Assembly: GCF_000384115.1 (NCBI RefSeq)
Contig: NZ_KB913029.1
Coordinates: forward strand, 308,446-364,421
DNA: 55,976 bases
Source: Sporichthya polymorpha DSM 43042
Lineage (GTDB): Bacteria > Actinomycetota > Actinomycetes > Sporichthyales > Sporichthyaceae
Direction: 5' to 3'
Both the position numbers and the translations under genes were made by a program. A model generated the notes under the pieces. The model did no database searches, was not told the origin of the DNA, and saw only the letters and a program-made list of their open reading frames with translations. Below, piece by piece: positions 43,229-51,884 of this stretch. How positions within the stretch are numbered: position 1 is the stretch's first letter; each line of letters begins with the position of its first letter.

Positions 43229-44407
43229 TCAAACGCTGGCGATGTCCAGCACGACCGCGGTTCCCATCCCGCCGCCCGCGCACATGGCGGCCACCGCGAT
43301 CCCGCCGCCCCGGCGGCCTAGCTCATGCGTGAGGGTGACCACCATCCGGGCACCGGTGGCGGCGATCGGATGGCCTAAGCTGCACCCGCTTCCGCTCACG
43401 TTCACGATGCCGTCGTCGATCCCCAGCTCGCGACAGGCGACAAGCGGGACAACTGCGAACGCTTCATTGATCTCCCACAAGTCCACATCGGCAATGCTCA
43501 ACCCCGCCCGCTTCAGCGCCAACGGGATAGCCTTGATCGGCGCCAGGCCGGTGTCGTGAGGATCAACGCCCACGGATGCCCACGACAGCACTCGCCCGAG
43601 GACGGGAAGGCCGAGCTCGCCGGAGCGCGCTTCGGATGCCACCGCGAGAGCAGCAGCGCCGTCGTTGACGCCGCTGGAGTTGGCCGCGGTGATGCTGAAG
43701 CCTTCGATCTCGGGATGGAGGACTTTCAGCGCTGCCAGCTTCTCCCGGGGAACTCCGCGACGAGGATGTTCGTCGCGTTCGAAGCGGGCTGTGGTCCCAT
43801 CGGGCAACAGAACAGGAACTGGGACGATCTCGCTGTCGAAGAGCCCGGCGTCCTGGGCGGCCACCGCACGCTCGTGCGAGCGGTGCGCCCAGTCGTCCAT
43901 CTCTTCCCGCGAGACACCGCGACTGCGCGCGGCGTTCCAACCGACCGTGACGGACATGTCGACGTTGGGCGCGTCCGCGCGATCCGGGTGCGACGGCGAG
44001 AAGGCTTCCTCCCACTCATCGGACACCCCGATGCGCCACAGGGTGCGCGGAGCGGTCGAGGCCGACGTCACGCCGCCGGCGATCACCAACTGATCCATAC
44101 CAGCCGCGATCGAACCGGCCGCCATGCAGAGGCTGGACAGGCTGGTCGCGCAGTGCCGGTTGACGGCCATTCCGGGTACCTCCGTCAACCCGGCAGCCAC
44201 CGCGGCGTATCGCGCGATCACGCCTCCGCCGTACATGGACTCGCCAAGGATGACGTCGTCGAAAGCATCGGCGGGTGCTCCCGAACGTTCGACGGCCTCG
44301 GCGAGGACGACGCCGGCGAGGTCGAGCGCCGAGGTCTGCGTCAAGGTTCCTTTGAAGGCAGTGCCGATCGGCGTGCGGCAGGCAGACACGATGACGGGCG
44401 CGGACAT
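43229..44407 (-). CDS. Acetyl-CoA C-acyltransferase (thiolase)
   Basis: 392 residues with a complete thiolase active site: Cys86 in NRHCATSLSS, His346 in GHPIAATGAR and Cys376 in CAGGGMG. Unlike the two Ltp proteins it should catalyse true thiolytic cleavage of 3-ketoacyl-CoA. It diverges from the amidohydrolase gene, and the shared 157-bp region carries mirrored ATCTAACT motifs. TesB follows in the same transcript. Confidence 0.95.
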   Translation of the reverse strand: MSAPVIVSACRTPIGTAFKGTLTQTSALDLAGVVLAEAVERSGAPADAFDDVILGESMYGGGVIARYAAVAAGLTEVPGMAVNRHCATSLSSLCMAAGSIAAGMDQLVIAGGVTSASTAPRTLWRIGVSDEWEEAFSPSHPDRADAPNVDMSVTVGWNAARSRGVSREEMDDWAHRSHERAVAAQDAGLFDSEIVPVPVLLPDGTTARFERDEHPRRGVPREKLAALKVLHPEIEGFSITAANSSGVNDGAAALAVASEARSGELGLPVLGRVLSWASVGVDPHDTGLAPIKAIPLALKRAGLSIADVDLWEINEAFAVVPLVACRELGIDDGIVNVSGSGCSLGHPIAATGARMVVTLTHELGRRGGGIAVAAMCAGGGMGTAVVLDIASV

Positions 44408-44436
44408 GCAGACCCCCAGGCCACTACGGGTAAATG

Positions 44437-44444
44437 ATCTAACT
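44437..44444 (-). promoter_or_regulatory. Leader motif ATCTAACT (thiolase side)
   Basis: Exact reverse complement of the motif at 44521-44528. Together they form an 8-bp inverted repeat 76 bp apart, one arm facing each divergent gene. The surroundings also match (GGTA five to eight bases before, GG after). Confidence 0.5.
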
Positions 44445-44500
44445 ATTATGGCGTTTTGTCGTGCGCTGTCCAGCGGTGCCGGGAACTTCGAACGATGACG

Positions 44501-44529
44501 CTGACAGCGGCCACCTATTGAGTTAGATT
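44501..44529 (+). promoter_or_regulatory. Candidate promoter of the amidohydrolase gene
   Basis: CTGACA (44501-44506) and TAGATT (44524-44529) are 17 bp apart and fit a housekeeping sigma promoter. The -10 box overlaps AGTTAGAT (44521-44528), the mirrored leader motif, so a protein bound there would block RNA polymerase. The GTG start lies 35 bp downstream. Confidence 0.5.
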
Positions 44530-44564
44530 GTCTACCTCTATCTCCGCGCTTGAGGAGCTCCGAC

Positions 44565-45737
44565 GTGCCTCTCCAGGACCATCACCAGATCATCTCGGTC
44601 GACGACCACCTGATCGAGCACCCGCGGGTTTTTCAGGACCGTCTCCCCCAGCGCTTCAAGGAGGCCGGCCCCAAGATCCGCGAGGTCGAGGGCAAACACA
44701 TGTGGGAGTACGACGGGACCGTCTACCCCACGATCGGCCTCAACGCCGTGGCGGGCAAGCCTCCGTCCGAATTCGGCATGGACCCTGTCCGGTACGAGGA
44801 CATGATCCCGGGCTGCTACGACCCGGTTGAGCGGGTCAAGGACATGGATCTTGACGGCGTTCAGGCGGCGCTGTGCTTCCCCTCGTTCCCAGGTTTCGCC
44901 GGTGGCATCTTCCACCGTTCCCAGGACAAGGATCTGGCGTTCGCCAGTCTGCAGGCCTGGAACGACTTCAACGTTGACGAATGGTGCGCATCTGCCCCGG
45001 ATCGGTTGATTCCGCTCGCCCTGCTCCCGACCTGGGACATCGACCTGAGCGTTCGTGAGGCGCAGCGGATGGCCTCGAAGGGTGCGCGCTCGGTGACGTT
45101 TCCCGATAGTCCCGTTCCGCTCGGCCTGCCGTCGTTCCACAGTGAACACTGGGATCCGCTGTGGTCCGTGCTCGAGGAAACAGGGATGCCGGCGTCACTC
45201 CACTTCGGGTCGAGTGGTTATGTCCCGGGATTCTCTTTCATCAATTCCCGCGTCGCTGGCGCCGAGATGACCGCACCGGATGCACCATTCGCGGTGGCGA
45301 TTGCCGCATTCGCGACAAACCTCATGTGGACGACGATGGATCTGTTGTTCAGCGGCACCTTGCAGCGCCATCCGAACCTGCAGATTTCCCTCGCCGAAGG
45401 CGGGATCGGATGGATCCCCTACGTGCTGGAACGCTGTGACCAGACGTGGGAGAAGCACCGCTGGTACCAGAAGATCGACTTCGACACGCGCCCGTCCGAG
45501 CTCTTCCGGAAGCACTTCTGGGGTTGCTTCATCGAGGACACCTTCGGCGTTGCGAACCGCCAGAAGATCGGGGTCGACCGGATCTGCATCGAGATCGACT
45601 ACCCGCACTCCGACTCCGTGTGGCCGAACAGCCGCAAGGTGGCGGCCGCAGCACTCGCCGAGGTCCCTGACGACGAGGTCGAGATGATCGTGGAGACGAA
45701 CGCGCGGCGAATGCTCAACTTCCCCCGTAGGTCATGA
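44565..45737 (+). CDS. Amidohydrolase (COG2159 type)
   Basis: 390 residues of the metal-dependent TIM-barrel group. The N-terminal motif ISVDDHLIEHP gives two His ligands, SLHFGSSG gives another, and EIDYPHSDSVWP carries the conserved Asp region. Relatives include decarboxylases and C-C hydrolases of ring-cleavage products. The GTG at 44565 with GAGGAG 7 bp upstream is preferred to the TTG at 44550. It ends at a strong terminator. Confidence 0.9.
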   Translation: MPLQDHHQIISVDDHLIEHPRVFQDRLPQRFKEAGPKIREVEGKHMWEYDGTVYPTIGLNAVAGKPPSEFGMDPVRYEDMIPGCYDPVERVKDMDLDGVQAALCFPSFPGFAGGIFHRSQDKDLAFASLQAWNDFNVDEWCASAPDRLIPLALLPTWDIDLSVREAQRMASKGARSVTFPDSPVPLGLPSFHSEHWDPLWSVLEETGMPASLHFGSSGYVPGFSFINSRVAGAEMTAPDAPFAVAIAAFATNLMWTTMDLLFSGTLQRHPNLQISLAEGGIGWIPYVLERCDQTWEKHRWYQKIDFDTRPSELFRKHFWGCFIEDTFGVANRQKIGVDRICIEIDYPHSDSVWPNSRKVAAAALAEVPDDEVEMIVETNARRMLNFPRRS

Positions 45738-45743
45738 GTTGAG

Positions 45744-45780
45744 AAATGGCGCCGTCCCCAATCTGGGGACGGCGCCATTT
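45744..45780. terminator. Bidirectional intrinsic terminator
   Basis: A perfect 17-bp stem, AAATGGCGCCGTCCCCA and its complement, around the 3-bp loop ATC. It begins 7 bp after the amidohydrolase stop, and its A- and T-rich stem ends suit both strands. It separates convergent transcripts from the amidohydrolase and from the enoyl-CoA hydratase at 45832. Confidence 0.9.
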
Positions 45781-45831
45781 GCGTTGTTCGGCCGACAGCG
45801 GATTCGTGTCCGGCCGGGATGACCCCTCAGG

Positions 45832-46605
45832 TCACGAACCCGACCAGACCGGGTCTCGTCCCGCGGCAAAGGCCGCGGCCCCCTCGGCGGCATCCCGGCT
45901 CGCGAAGATCGTGGCCTGCGCGGCGGCGATCTCGGCCCAGGCTTCATCACGAGAGAGCGAAGGCGCGTCGAGCACCAAGCGCTTGGTCGTAGCCAGCGCC
46001 AGGGGTGCGTTGCGTGCGATCGCGCCGGCTAGTCCGAGCGCACAGTCACGAAGCTCGCCGACCGGGACCACACGATTCGCCAGCCCCATCTCGTACGCCC
46101 GCGGGGCGAGGATGAAGTCTCCGGTGAGCGCCAATTCCATCGCAAGGGCCAACGGAACACGCGTCGAGATCCTGGTCCCGCCGCCGGCGGCGAACAGGCC
46201 CCGCTTGACCTCCGGCAGGCCCAGCTTGACATGATCGGCCAGCACGATGAGATCGCAGGCCAACAACAACTCCAAGCCGCCACCGACTGCGGTCCCCTGC
46301 GCCGCTCCGATCACCGGGGTGCCGAGGCGACCCCGCTGGAACCGTTCAAATTCAGGCTGCGGTTGTTGGAAGGACTGCGGATCCGCAGCGAACGCCTTGA
46401 GATCCATTCCGACGCAAAACGCACGTCCACCTGCAGCAGTCAGGACGATGGCACGTACGGCCCCGTCGTCGTCCGCCGCGCACAATGCGCGACCCAGCTG
46501 GGCGACCGTCGGCATGTCGAGAGCATTGAGGAACTCGGGTCGGTTCAGCGTGACGACGCGAACTGCGCCGACGTCTTCCGTGATAACTGTGCTCTCCGCG
46601 CTCAT
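45832..46605 (-). CDS. Enoyl-CoA hydratase
   Basis: 257 residues. Both catalytic glutamates of classical hydratases are present: Glu112 in GGGLELLLACD and Glu132 in LPEVKRG. The oxyanion segment is AFCVGMD (62-68). It is the most canonical hydratase of the island together with 51129-51884. The ATG overlaps the ligase stop by 4 bp, and it is the last gene of a three-gene unit that ends at the shared terminator. Confidence 0.94.
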   Translation of the reverse strand: MSAESTVITEDVGAVRVVTLNRPEFLNALDMPTVAQLGRALCAADDDGAVRAIVLTAAGGRAFCVGMDLKAFAADPQSFQQPQPEFERFQRGRLGTPVIGAAQGTAVGGGLELLLACDLIVLADHVKLGLPEVKRGLFAAGGGTRISTRVPLALAMELALTGDFILAPRAYEMGLANRVVPVGELRDCALGLAGAIARNAPLALATTKRLVLDAPSLSRDEAWAEIAAAQATIFASRDAAEGAAAFAAGRDPVWSGS

Positions 46606-48104
46606 CGGGTCACGCTCGCAAACTCGTCGGCCAGCTGCCGACGGAGCAGCTTGCCGGTTGGTGTGTACGGGAGCTCGGCCAGGAACACCACGTCATCGGG
46701 AGTGCGACTCGAACGCAGTCGTTCTTTCGCCCACGCGCGAAGGTCGTGAGCCGTCAGCTCCGCGCCGGCACGCTGCACCACCGCGGCCACCGTCCGTTGT
46801 CCCCACTCATCGTCCGGCGCCCCGAAGACCGCGACATCAGCCACGGCGGGGTGAAGTCGTAGCACTTCTTCGATCTCCGCAGGGCCGATGTTCTCGCCGC
46901 CGCGGATGATGGTGTCGTCCACCCGGCCGAGGACATGGAGATATCCGTCCACGTCGGCCACGGCGGCGTCCTTGGTCGGGAACCAACCGTTCTCGTCGAG
47001 CACAGAACCGGATCCCGCGTACTCCCCGGAAACCTGAGGGCCGCGCACCCACAATTCACCGGGTTGCCCCGCCGGGAGCGCGGCGCCGTCCGGGCTGCGA
47101 ATCTCGACCTCGATGCCCGGCACCGGGCGACCGACCGAGCCCAGTCGCGCTTGGACCGTCGGATCCTCACTCTCCACTGCGGCGCGGTGGTCCTCCGGTC
47201 CGAGTACGGCGATCGTGCTGGCGGTCTCGGTCAGGCCATACGCGTTCGTGAATCCGACGTCCGGGAAGGCACGTAATGCGCGCTCGAGGACGGTGCGGGG
47301 CATGCGGGCGCCGCCGTACGCAATGGCGCGAAGGGAAGGAACGCGAGCTTGATCCTCGCCCAGCCGATCAACGACCCGGGCGAGCATGGTCGGCACCAAC
47401 ATGGTGTTCGTGACGGCCTCCTCCCTGACCGTGCGCAACCACTCGGCCGGATCGAAATTCGGCAAGTAGTGAAACCGACGGCCCGAGTACACATTGGTCA
47501 GCACGGCGCCAACCCCGGCAATGTGATACGGCGGCACGCTGATCAGCGCGCAGTCATCCTCTTCCGCCCCGAGGAACTCGACCGTCTGCAGAACGTACGA
47601 TACCAAATGCCCATGGCGGAGAACGACGGCTTTGGGTGTACTGGTCGTCCCGCTGGTGAAGAGCAGGACCGCGGGGGAGTCGGGATCCACAGCGGACGGC
47701 GCAACCTCATCTGCCACCGCCGCGGCCGCCGACCACTCCCCCGTACTGATGACTCCGGCAACCTCGGCCGAGCGGACCACATCGAGGAACTCAGGGTCCG
47801 CGACGACATATGGCCGTCCGAGCTGGGCGAGCAGATCGTTGATCTGTTCGGCCGGCAGTCGATAGTTCAGCGGAGCGATGGGGATGCCCGCGTGCGCCGA
47901 GGCAAAAACGAGGGCCGGGAACACCGGGCTACCCACGCCAAGAAAAGCCACGTGCGAGGCATCGGAATCACGGATGAGCGTGGCGCCGCCCGCCGCGCGC
48001 CGCGCGAGATCGGCGTAGCTCATCCGGTCAGCGTTCCGACTGCCTACAGCCTGTCGCTGTGGGCACGCCTCGCGGGCCATGTCGAGAAGCATTTCGAAGG
48101 TCAT
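46602..48104 (-). CDS. Acyl-CoA synthetase (AMP-forming ligase)
   Basis: 500 residues of the ANL superfamily. P-loop TSGTTSTPKA, YGLTETAS, the hinge region around LGRVDDTIIRGGENIGPAE and the C-terminal Lys in YTPTGKLLRR are all present. It activates a second carboxylic-acid intermediate or substrate, distinct from the ligase at 15267-16832 to which it is only distantly similar. It lies between the 114-residue protein and the hydratase in one operon. Confidence 0.93.
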   Translation of the reverse strand: MTFEMLLDMAREACPQRQAVGSRNADRMSYADLARRAAGGATLIRDSDASHVAFLGVGSPVFPALVFASAHAGIPIAPLNYRLPAEQINDLLAQLGRPYVVADPEFLDVVRSAEVAGVISTGEWSAAAAVADEVAPSAVDPDSPAVLLFTSGTTSTPKAVVLRHGHLVSYVLQTVEFLGAEEDDCALISVPPYHIAGVGAVLTNVYSGRRFHYLPNFDPAEWLRTVREEAVTNTMLVPTMLARVVDRLGEDQARVPSLRAIAYGGARMPRTVLERALRAFPDVGFTNAYGLTETASTIAVLGPEDHRAAVESEDPTVQARLGSVGRPVPGIEVEIRSPDGAALPAGQPGELWVRGPQVSGEYAGSGSVLDENGWFPTKDAAVADVDGYLHVLGRVDDTIIRGGENIGPAEIEEVLRLHPAVADVAVFGAPDDEWGQRTVAAVVQRAGAELTAHDLRAWAKERLRSSRTPDDVVFLAELPYTPTGKLLRRQLADEFASVTR

Positions 48105-48116
48105 TCGTCATCCCGT

Positions 48117-48461
48117 TCAGGTGTTCCGGCGAGCCCGTCCCGAGAAGCCGAAGAAGCGCTCGAAGTTCGCATCCGTAATGGGTTGCCGACGGTTGCGATC
48201 CATCGCTTCCCGCAGGCCCCTCAACCGCTCCGCACAGCGGTCGCGCGCCTCAGTAACAGATTCACCGGCTGCCACACGGGCTTTCCACTCCTCCAATCGT
48301 CGCGCTTCTGCAGCGATCTCTTCGGACAAGCGGGCAGCCACTTCGCCGTACGTGAGCAGGTCGTGATCGTCCTCGTCCAGCCGGGCAACCACTCCTTCAG
48401 GAGCTTCGTGATCCCCGGGGGGTTCGGATTCCGGGACGGAGTCAGCATTGGGAGCGTTCAC
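48117..48461 (-). CDS. Small acidic coiled-coil-like protein of unknown function
   Basis: 114 residues from a GTG start. The N-terminal 30 residues are acidic and Pro-rich, followed by a long amphipathic helix (about 35-95, heptad-like, with LTYGEVAARLSEEIAAEARRL) and a conserved-looking end PITDANFERFFGF. No signal and no TM. It opens the ligase-hydratase operon with a 12-bp gap to the ligase, so it may be a ligase-associated factor. I do not recognise the family. Confidence 0.7.
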   Translation of the reverse strand: MNAPNADSVPESEPPGDHEAPEGVVARLDEDDHDLLTYGEVAARLSEEIAAEARRLEEWKARVAAGESVTEARDRCAERLRGLREAMDRNRRQPITDANFERFFGFSGRARRNT

Positions 48462-48489
48462 AACAACCCACCAGGATCCGGACAGTAAC

Positions 48490-48497
48490 AGTTCACT
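48490..48497. promoter_or_regulatory. Leader motif AGTTCACT (AGTGAACT on the minus strand)
   Basis: 29 bp upstream of the 114-residue gene, in an AT-rich 113-bp region that also serves the divergent lipoprotein gene. The neighbouring AACAGTT is the complement of the AACTGTT found at 18274 and 33256. Confidence 0.4.
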
Positions 48498-48574
48498 TAG
48501 TATAACAATAGCGTCGGCACGGCTCCAGCCCCAAGCTGGGCCGGCTCAGGTAAGCACAGCGGACAGGAGCGTCA

Positions 48575-49060
48575 ATGATCGACCGCCGGGGCGCCAGCGG
48601 ACTGGCGTTGATCACCGTGGTGGCGTTGAGTGGATGTTCGTCCCATTCCTCGGGCGTGGAGTTGCGAGGCTCCGATCTGGGAGTCGTCAAGATCGGCGCC
48701 CCTTTCGAAGATGCGGTGTCCAAGATCAGCACAGTCCTCGGGGAGCCGACGAGTGACCCTGCCACCGGCCGGCTCTGCCCGGGTTCCAGTCGGGAGGTCG
48801 CATGGCGCCAACTGCGGATCGGCGAACAAGGAGGCCTTCTCTTCGGCTGGGTGAGCACAAGCGGCGATCTCAGATCGAACCTAGGGATCGGTGTCGGCTC
48901 CCGCGAAAGCGACTTACAGGAAGCCTACGGTGACAAGGTCGCCCTGTTGCCAGCGACCACGGGCGTAAATTCCTTCAGCATCGAAAAACTCGGGCTGGCC
49001 GGCAACATCGATGCCTCAGGGATCGTCTCGGCGCTCTTCAGCGGAGGCTGCGGCGCCTGA
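48575..49060 (+). CDS. Small secreted lipoprotein of unknown function
   Basis: 161 residues. Signal peptide with lipobox LSGC (Cys21), then a mature domain that contains two similar halves (LRGSDLGVVKIGAPFEDAVSKI and RSNLGIGVGSRESDLQEAYG), a pattern seen in small envelope lipoproteins. AGGAG precedes the ATG. No enzyme motif is visible. It stands alone on the plus strand between minus-strand catabolic genes. Confidence 0.8.
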   Translation: MIDRRGASGLALITVVALSGCSSHSSGVELRGSDLGVVKIGAPFEDAVSKISTVLGEPTSDPATGRLCPGSSREVAWRQLRIGEQGGLLFGWVSTSGDLRSNLGIGVGSRESDLQEAYGDKVALLPATTGVNSFSIEKLGLAGNIDASGIVSALFSGGCGA

Positions 49061-49072
49061 GCCCACGTCAGC

Positions 49073-49840
49073 TCACGGCAATCTCGACACGTGTCCGGTT
49101 CGTCTCCCACTGACGAAATCCTCACGAAGGGCCTGAGCCGCACCTGCCATGTTCAGTTCGTACGTCGCGCTCAACTCCTGCCGGTAACGGGCACGTAGGC
49201 CGCGATCAAGGCTGCCGTCGGTGGCGACCTTCAGTGCACGCAAGACCGCTGGGTTTTTGCGCGCAATGGTCTGTGCCACCCGACGCGCCGATTCGGCGAG
49301 GCGATCGGCCGGCTCGATGCGAAGCACGCTGCCGAAGCCGAGCAACTCCTCGACATAGACAGGTTCCGCAGTGAAGAGGGCCGCACGCAGGCGCTTCTCC
49401 GGCATCAGCCCGAGTGCTTGCACGATCCCACTCGCCGCCCCGTTGTTCACCTCCGCGAGCACGAACGGGGTCGTCGGCGCCGACAGCACGATGTCGCAGA
49501 CTCCCGCGATGAGGACGCCGAGTCCCACACAGTACCCGTGGACCGCTGCGATGACCGGAACCGCGCACTCGTCTATCGATAGCGTGAGCGCCATGGCCGC
49601 ATGAGCAGCGCTCACAATGCCCTCGAAGCCCGGCAGTCGCTGGATTTCTTTGACGTCGCCGCCGGCGCAGAAGCCGCGGCCCTCAGCTCGCAGTACCACC
49701 GCTCGCACCCCGACCTTGTCGGCGTAGGACCGGAATCTGCCGGTGAGCTCAGCAATGTCGGCGAGGCAGAGTGCGTTGACCGGCGGATTGTCCAGAACCA
49801 GCTCGGCGACGCCGTCAGAACTGATGATCTCCTTGATCAC
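49073..49840 (-). CDS. Enoyl-CoA hydratase/isomerase-family protein
   Basis: 255 residues with the crotonase fold. The oxyanion segment is GFCAGGD (56-62). The first catalytic position reads CVGLGVLIAG, so Glu is replaced by Val109, while Glu130 in VLAEVNNGA may be the second. This single-Glu pattern is common in isomerases. The GTG start at 49840 has only a weak ribosome-binding site. It stops 12 bp after the convergent lipoprotein gene. Confidence 0.88.
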   Translation of the reverse strand: MIKEIISSDGVAELVLDNPPVNALCLADIAELTGRFRSYADKVGVRAVVLRAEGRGFCAGGDVKEIQRLPGFEGIVSAAHAAMALTLSIDECAVPVIAAVHGYCVGLGVLIAGVCDIVLSAPTTPFVLAEVNNGAASGIVQALGLMPEKRLRAALFTAEPVYVEELLGFGSVLRIEPADRLAESARRVAQTIARKNPAVLRALKVATDGSLDRGLRARYRQELSATYELNMAGAAQALREDFVSGRRTGHVSRLP

Positions 49841-50225
49841 CGCGAGATGCGCCCTTACCCTGACGGGTAGTCAGATTTACTTTAGTCAACGTCTGCGGCG
49901 AGTCACGCCGGAGGAACATACCGCCCGCCGACGCGCGGCCGTCAGGACCTGGCTCGGATTTCAGGCATCGTCGGAGCTATCGACGAGGATGTCGGATACC
50001 GCCGGGCGGGCCCAGTGGACGCCCGGCGGCATCCTGACAGCCACTGTTGCGCTTTCGTCACAATAAGTGTACTCTTTTTGACGTGTTGCTCCGTGGAGTC
50101 ATGAGTGTGTTGCGGCAAGGCGCTGATGGCGTTTCCTGCGCGAGCGCAACGATCACGGGATCGGGCGCCTCCCGTTGGAGTGCTCGTTGATTGGACTACC
50201 CGTTCCGCCAGCTGCGGGAGTAGGG
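49841..50225. other. Divergent intergenic region with two AT islands and a GC hairpin
   Basis: 385 bp without a convincing gene. Two leader-motif sites lie in it: GATTTACT at 49874-49881 (with ACTTTAGT adjoining) and AGTGTACT at 50066-50073. Between them is a strong hairpin, CCGCCGGGCG and its complement (49999-50008 and 50020-50029, 11-nt loop). The right end holds the ribosome-binding site of the SDR. Confidence 0.5.
50066..50077 (+). promoter_or_regulatory. Leader motif AGTGTACTCTTT
   Basis: Its last ten bases, TGTACTCTTT, recur exactly at 34185-34194 in front of the ferredoxin gene. Here it lies about 150 bp before the SDR start. Confidence 0.42.
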
Positions 50226-51056
50226 ATGCTGCCGCGGGACACGTTCGCCGGTCAGGTCGTTGCCGTTACCGGCGGCGGGACTGGGTTGGGGAAGGCGATT
50301 GCCGTCGAGTTCGGGCGGCTGGGCGCAACCGTGGCGGTGTTGTCACGCAAGCCAGAGCATCACCAGGCCGGCGTGGCGGCGGTTGAGGCGGTCGGGGCCA
50401 CCGCCCGTGCCTTCGGCGTTGATATCCGCGATCCGGACGCGATCGCCGATGCGTTCGACGCAATCGAGGGGCAACTTGGCCCAGTCCGGGTGCTGGTGAA
50501 TAACGCAGCCGGCAACTTCCCGCAACCTGCCGAAGACATCAGCCCGCGCGGTTGGCGAGCAGTGACGGACATCGTCCTGGACGGGACGTTCTTTTGTAGT
50601 ACCGAGTTCGCCCGACGTTGCCAGGCCGCCGGTCAGCCCGGGGTGATCCTGAACATCGCGGCGACGTATGCCTGGACCGGGGGTCCAGGAACGTCGCATT
50701 CTGCGGCCGCCAAAGCGGGCGTCGTGAATCTGACCCAGTCCCTGGCCGTGGAGTGGGCACCGACGGGGATTCGGGTCAACGGCTTGGCTCCTGGCCTGTT
50801 CCCCCACGAGGATGTGCCGGTCCAGATGCGCGCCGACACGCCAGAGGGGTTGGCCTCGCTCGCCCGCACTATCCCGGCGGGAAGGGTTGGTCAACCGCAC
50901 GAATTGGGATGGGCCGCCACGTACCTTTGCTCGCCTTATGCTGCCTATCTCAGCGGGCACACGCTCGTGCTCGACGGCGCCAACTGGCTGCGCCGAGGTC
51001 TACGCATGCCGGACTTCGTTCCAGTCAGAGAGCAGTTCCCGCCGCGCGCGGATTAG
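50226..51056 (+). CDS. 2,4-Dienoyl-CoA reductase-like short-chain dehydrogenase
   Basis: 276 residues. TGGGTGLGKAIAVEF and NNAAGNF match the DECR branch of the SDR family. As in DECR enzymes the classical YxxxK Tyr is missing: the active-site strand reads TSHSAAAKAGVVNL, with Lys kept. It would reduce a conjugated dienoyl-CoA, which is needed when the substrate carries pre-existing double bonds. The ATG at 50226 with GGGAG upstream is preferred over the frame start at 50175. Confidence 0.88.
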   Translation: MLPRDTFAGQVVAVTGGGTGLGKAIAVEFGRLGATVAVLSRKPEHHQAGVAAVEAVGATARAFGVDIRDPDAIADAFDAIEGQLGPVRVLVNNAAGNFPQPAEDISPRGWRAVTDIVLDGTFFCSTEFARRCQAAGQPGVILNIAATYAWTGGPGTSHSAAAKAGVVNLTQSLAVEWAPTGIRVNGLAPGLFPHEDVPVQMRADTPEGLASLARTIPAGRVGQPHELGWAATYLCSPYAAYLSGHTLVLDGANWLRRGLRMPDFVPVREQFPPRAD

Positions 51057-51128
51057 CGCTGACCGGACAGCGCCTGCGCACTCCGCAGGACAGCTTCACG
51101 CCGCGCGTAAGTTTGGGGAGAATAGTAT

Positions 51129-51884
51129 ATGACGCTCGATCAGGACCCGGTGAGCATCGAAGTTGCGGCCGGCGTCGCCACCGTCTCCTTGAATCGACCT
51201 CACCGCCACAACGCGATTGACGACGCCACGCATGCGCGATTAGTCGAGGTCTGGGAGGCGACGCTGGACGACCCCGAAGTCCGGGTCGTGCTGTTCCGTG
51301 GGGAGGGTCGCTCGTTTTGTTCCGGCCGGGACGTGACCCAACTCGGTGAGCGGACGGATGGGGAGAGCGACCACTCGTTCATTCGGAGATTCCAGTTGCT
51401 GCGCGAGACTCAGCTGTCCTCACCCAAGCCGATCGTAGCGGCGCTACGAGGGGCCGTCTTGGGGGCTGGGCTCGAGATGGCCTTGGCTGCCGACATTCGT
51501 ATTGGGGCCAGTGATCTGAAGATGGCTTTTCCCGAGATCGGCTACGGGCTCATGACCGACACCGGTGGTTGCCCGTTGACCACGATGCTGGCGGGACCGT
51601 CCCGGGCCAAGTGGATGGTGATGACCGGGCGGCCCGTCGACGCAGACCGCGCCCTTGCCTGGGGCCTGGTGGACGAGGTAGTCGAACCCGAGCGGCTCGA
51701 CCAGGTCGCAGGCGATCTGGCGGCTGAGCTTGCCGACAAGCCGCAGGAAGCCCTATCGATGATCAAAGCGGCCGTCGACGGCATCTGGGAAGGGACGCTA
51801 CGGACCGCGATGCGCGTTGAATTGCTCTCACAAGTGGCGCTGTTCGCCGGCGAGGACTTCAAGGCGCGCAAGCAAGCCCGGTAG
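51129..51884 (+). CDS. Enoyl-CoA hydratase
   Basis: 251 residues. Both catalytic glutamates are present: Glu116 in LGAGLEMALAAD and Glu136 in FPEIGYG; the oxyanion segment is SFCSGRD (62-68). GGGGAG lies 8 bp before the ATG. It is probably co-transcribed with the reductase 72 bp upstream, giving a small unit for unsaturated acyl-CoA. The last 26 bp overlap the convergent LLM oxidoreductase gene. Confidence 0.94.
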   Translation: MTLDQDPVSIEVAAGVATVSLNRPHRHNAIDDATHARLVEVWEATLDDPEVRVVLFRGEGRSFCSGRDVTQLGERTDGESDHSFIRRFQLLRETQLSSPKPIVAALRGAVLGAGLEMALAADIRIGASDLKMAFPEIGYGLMTDTGGCPLTTMLAGPSRAKWMVMTGRPVDADRALAWGLVDEVVEPERLDQVAGDLAAELADKPQEALSMIKAAVDGIWEGTLRTAMRVELLSQVALFAGEDFKARKQAR

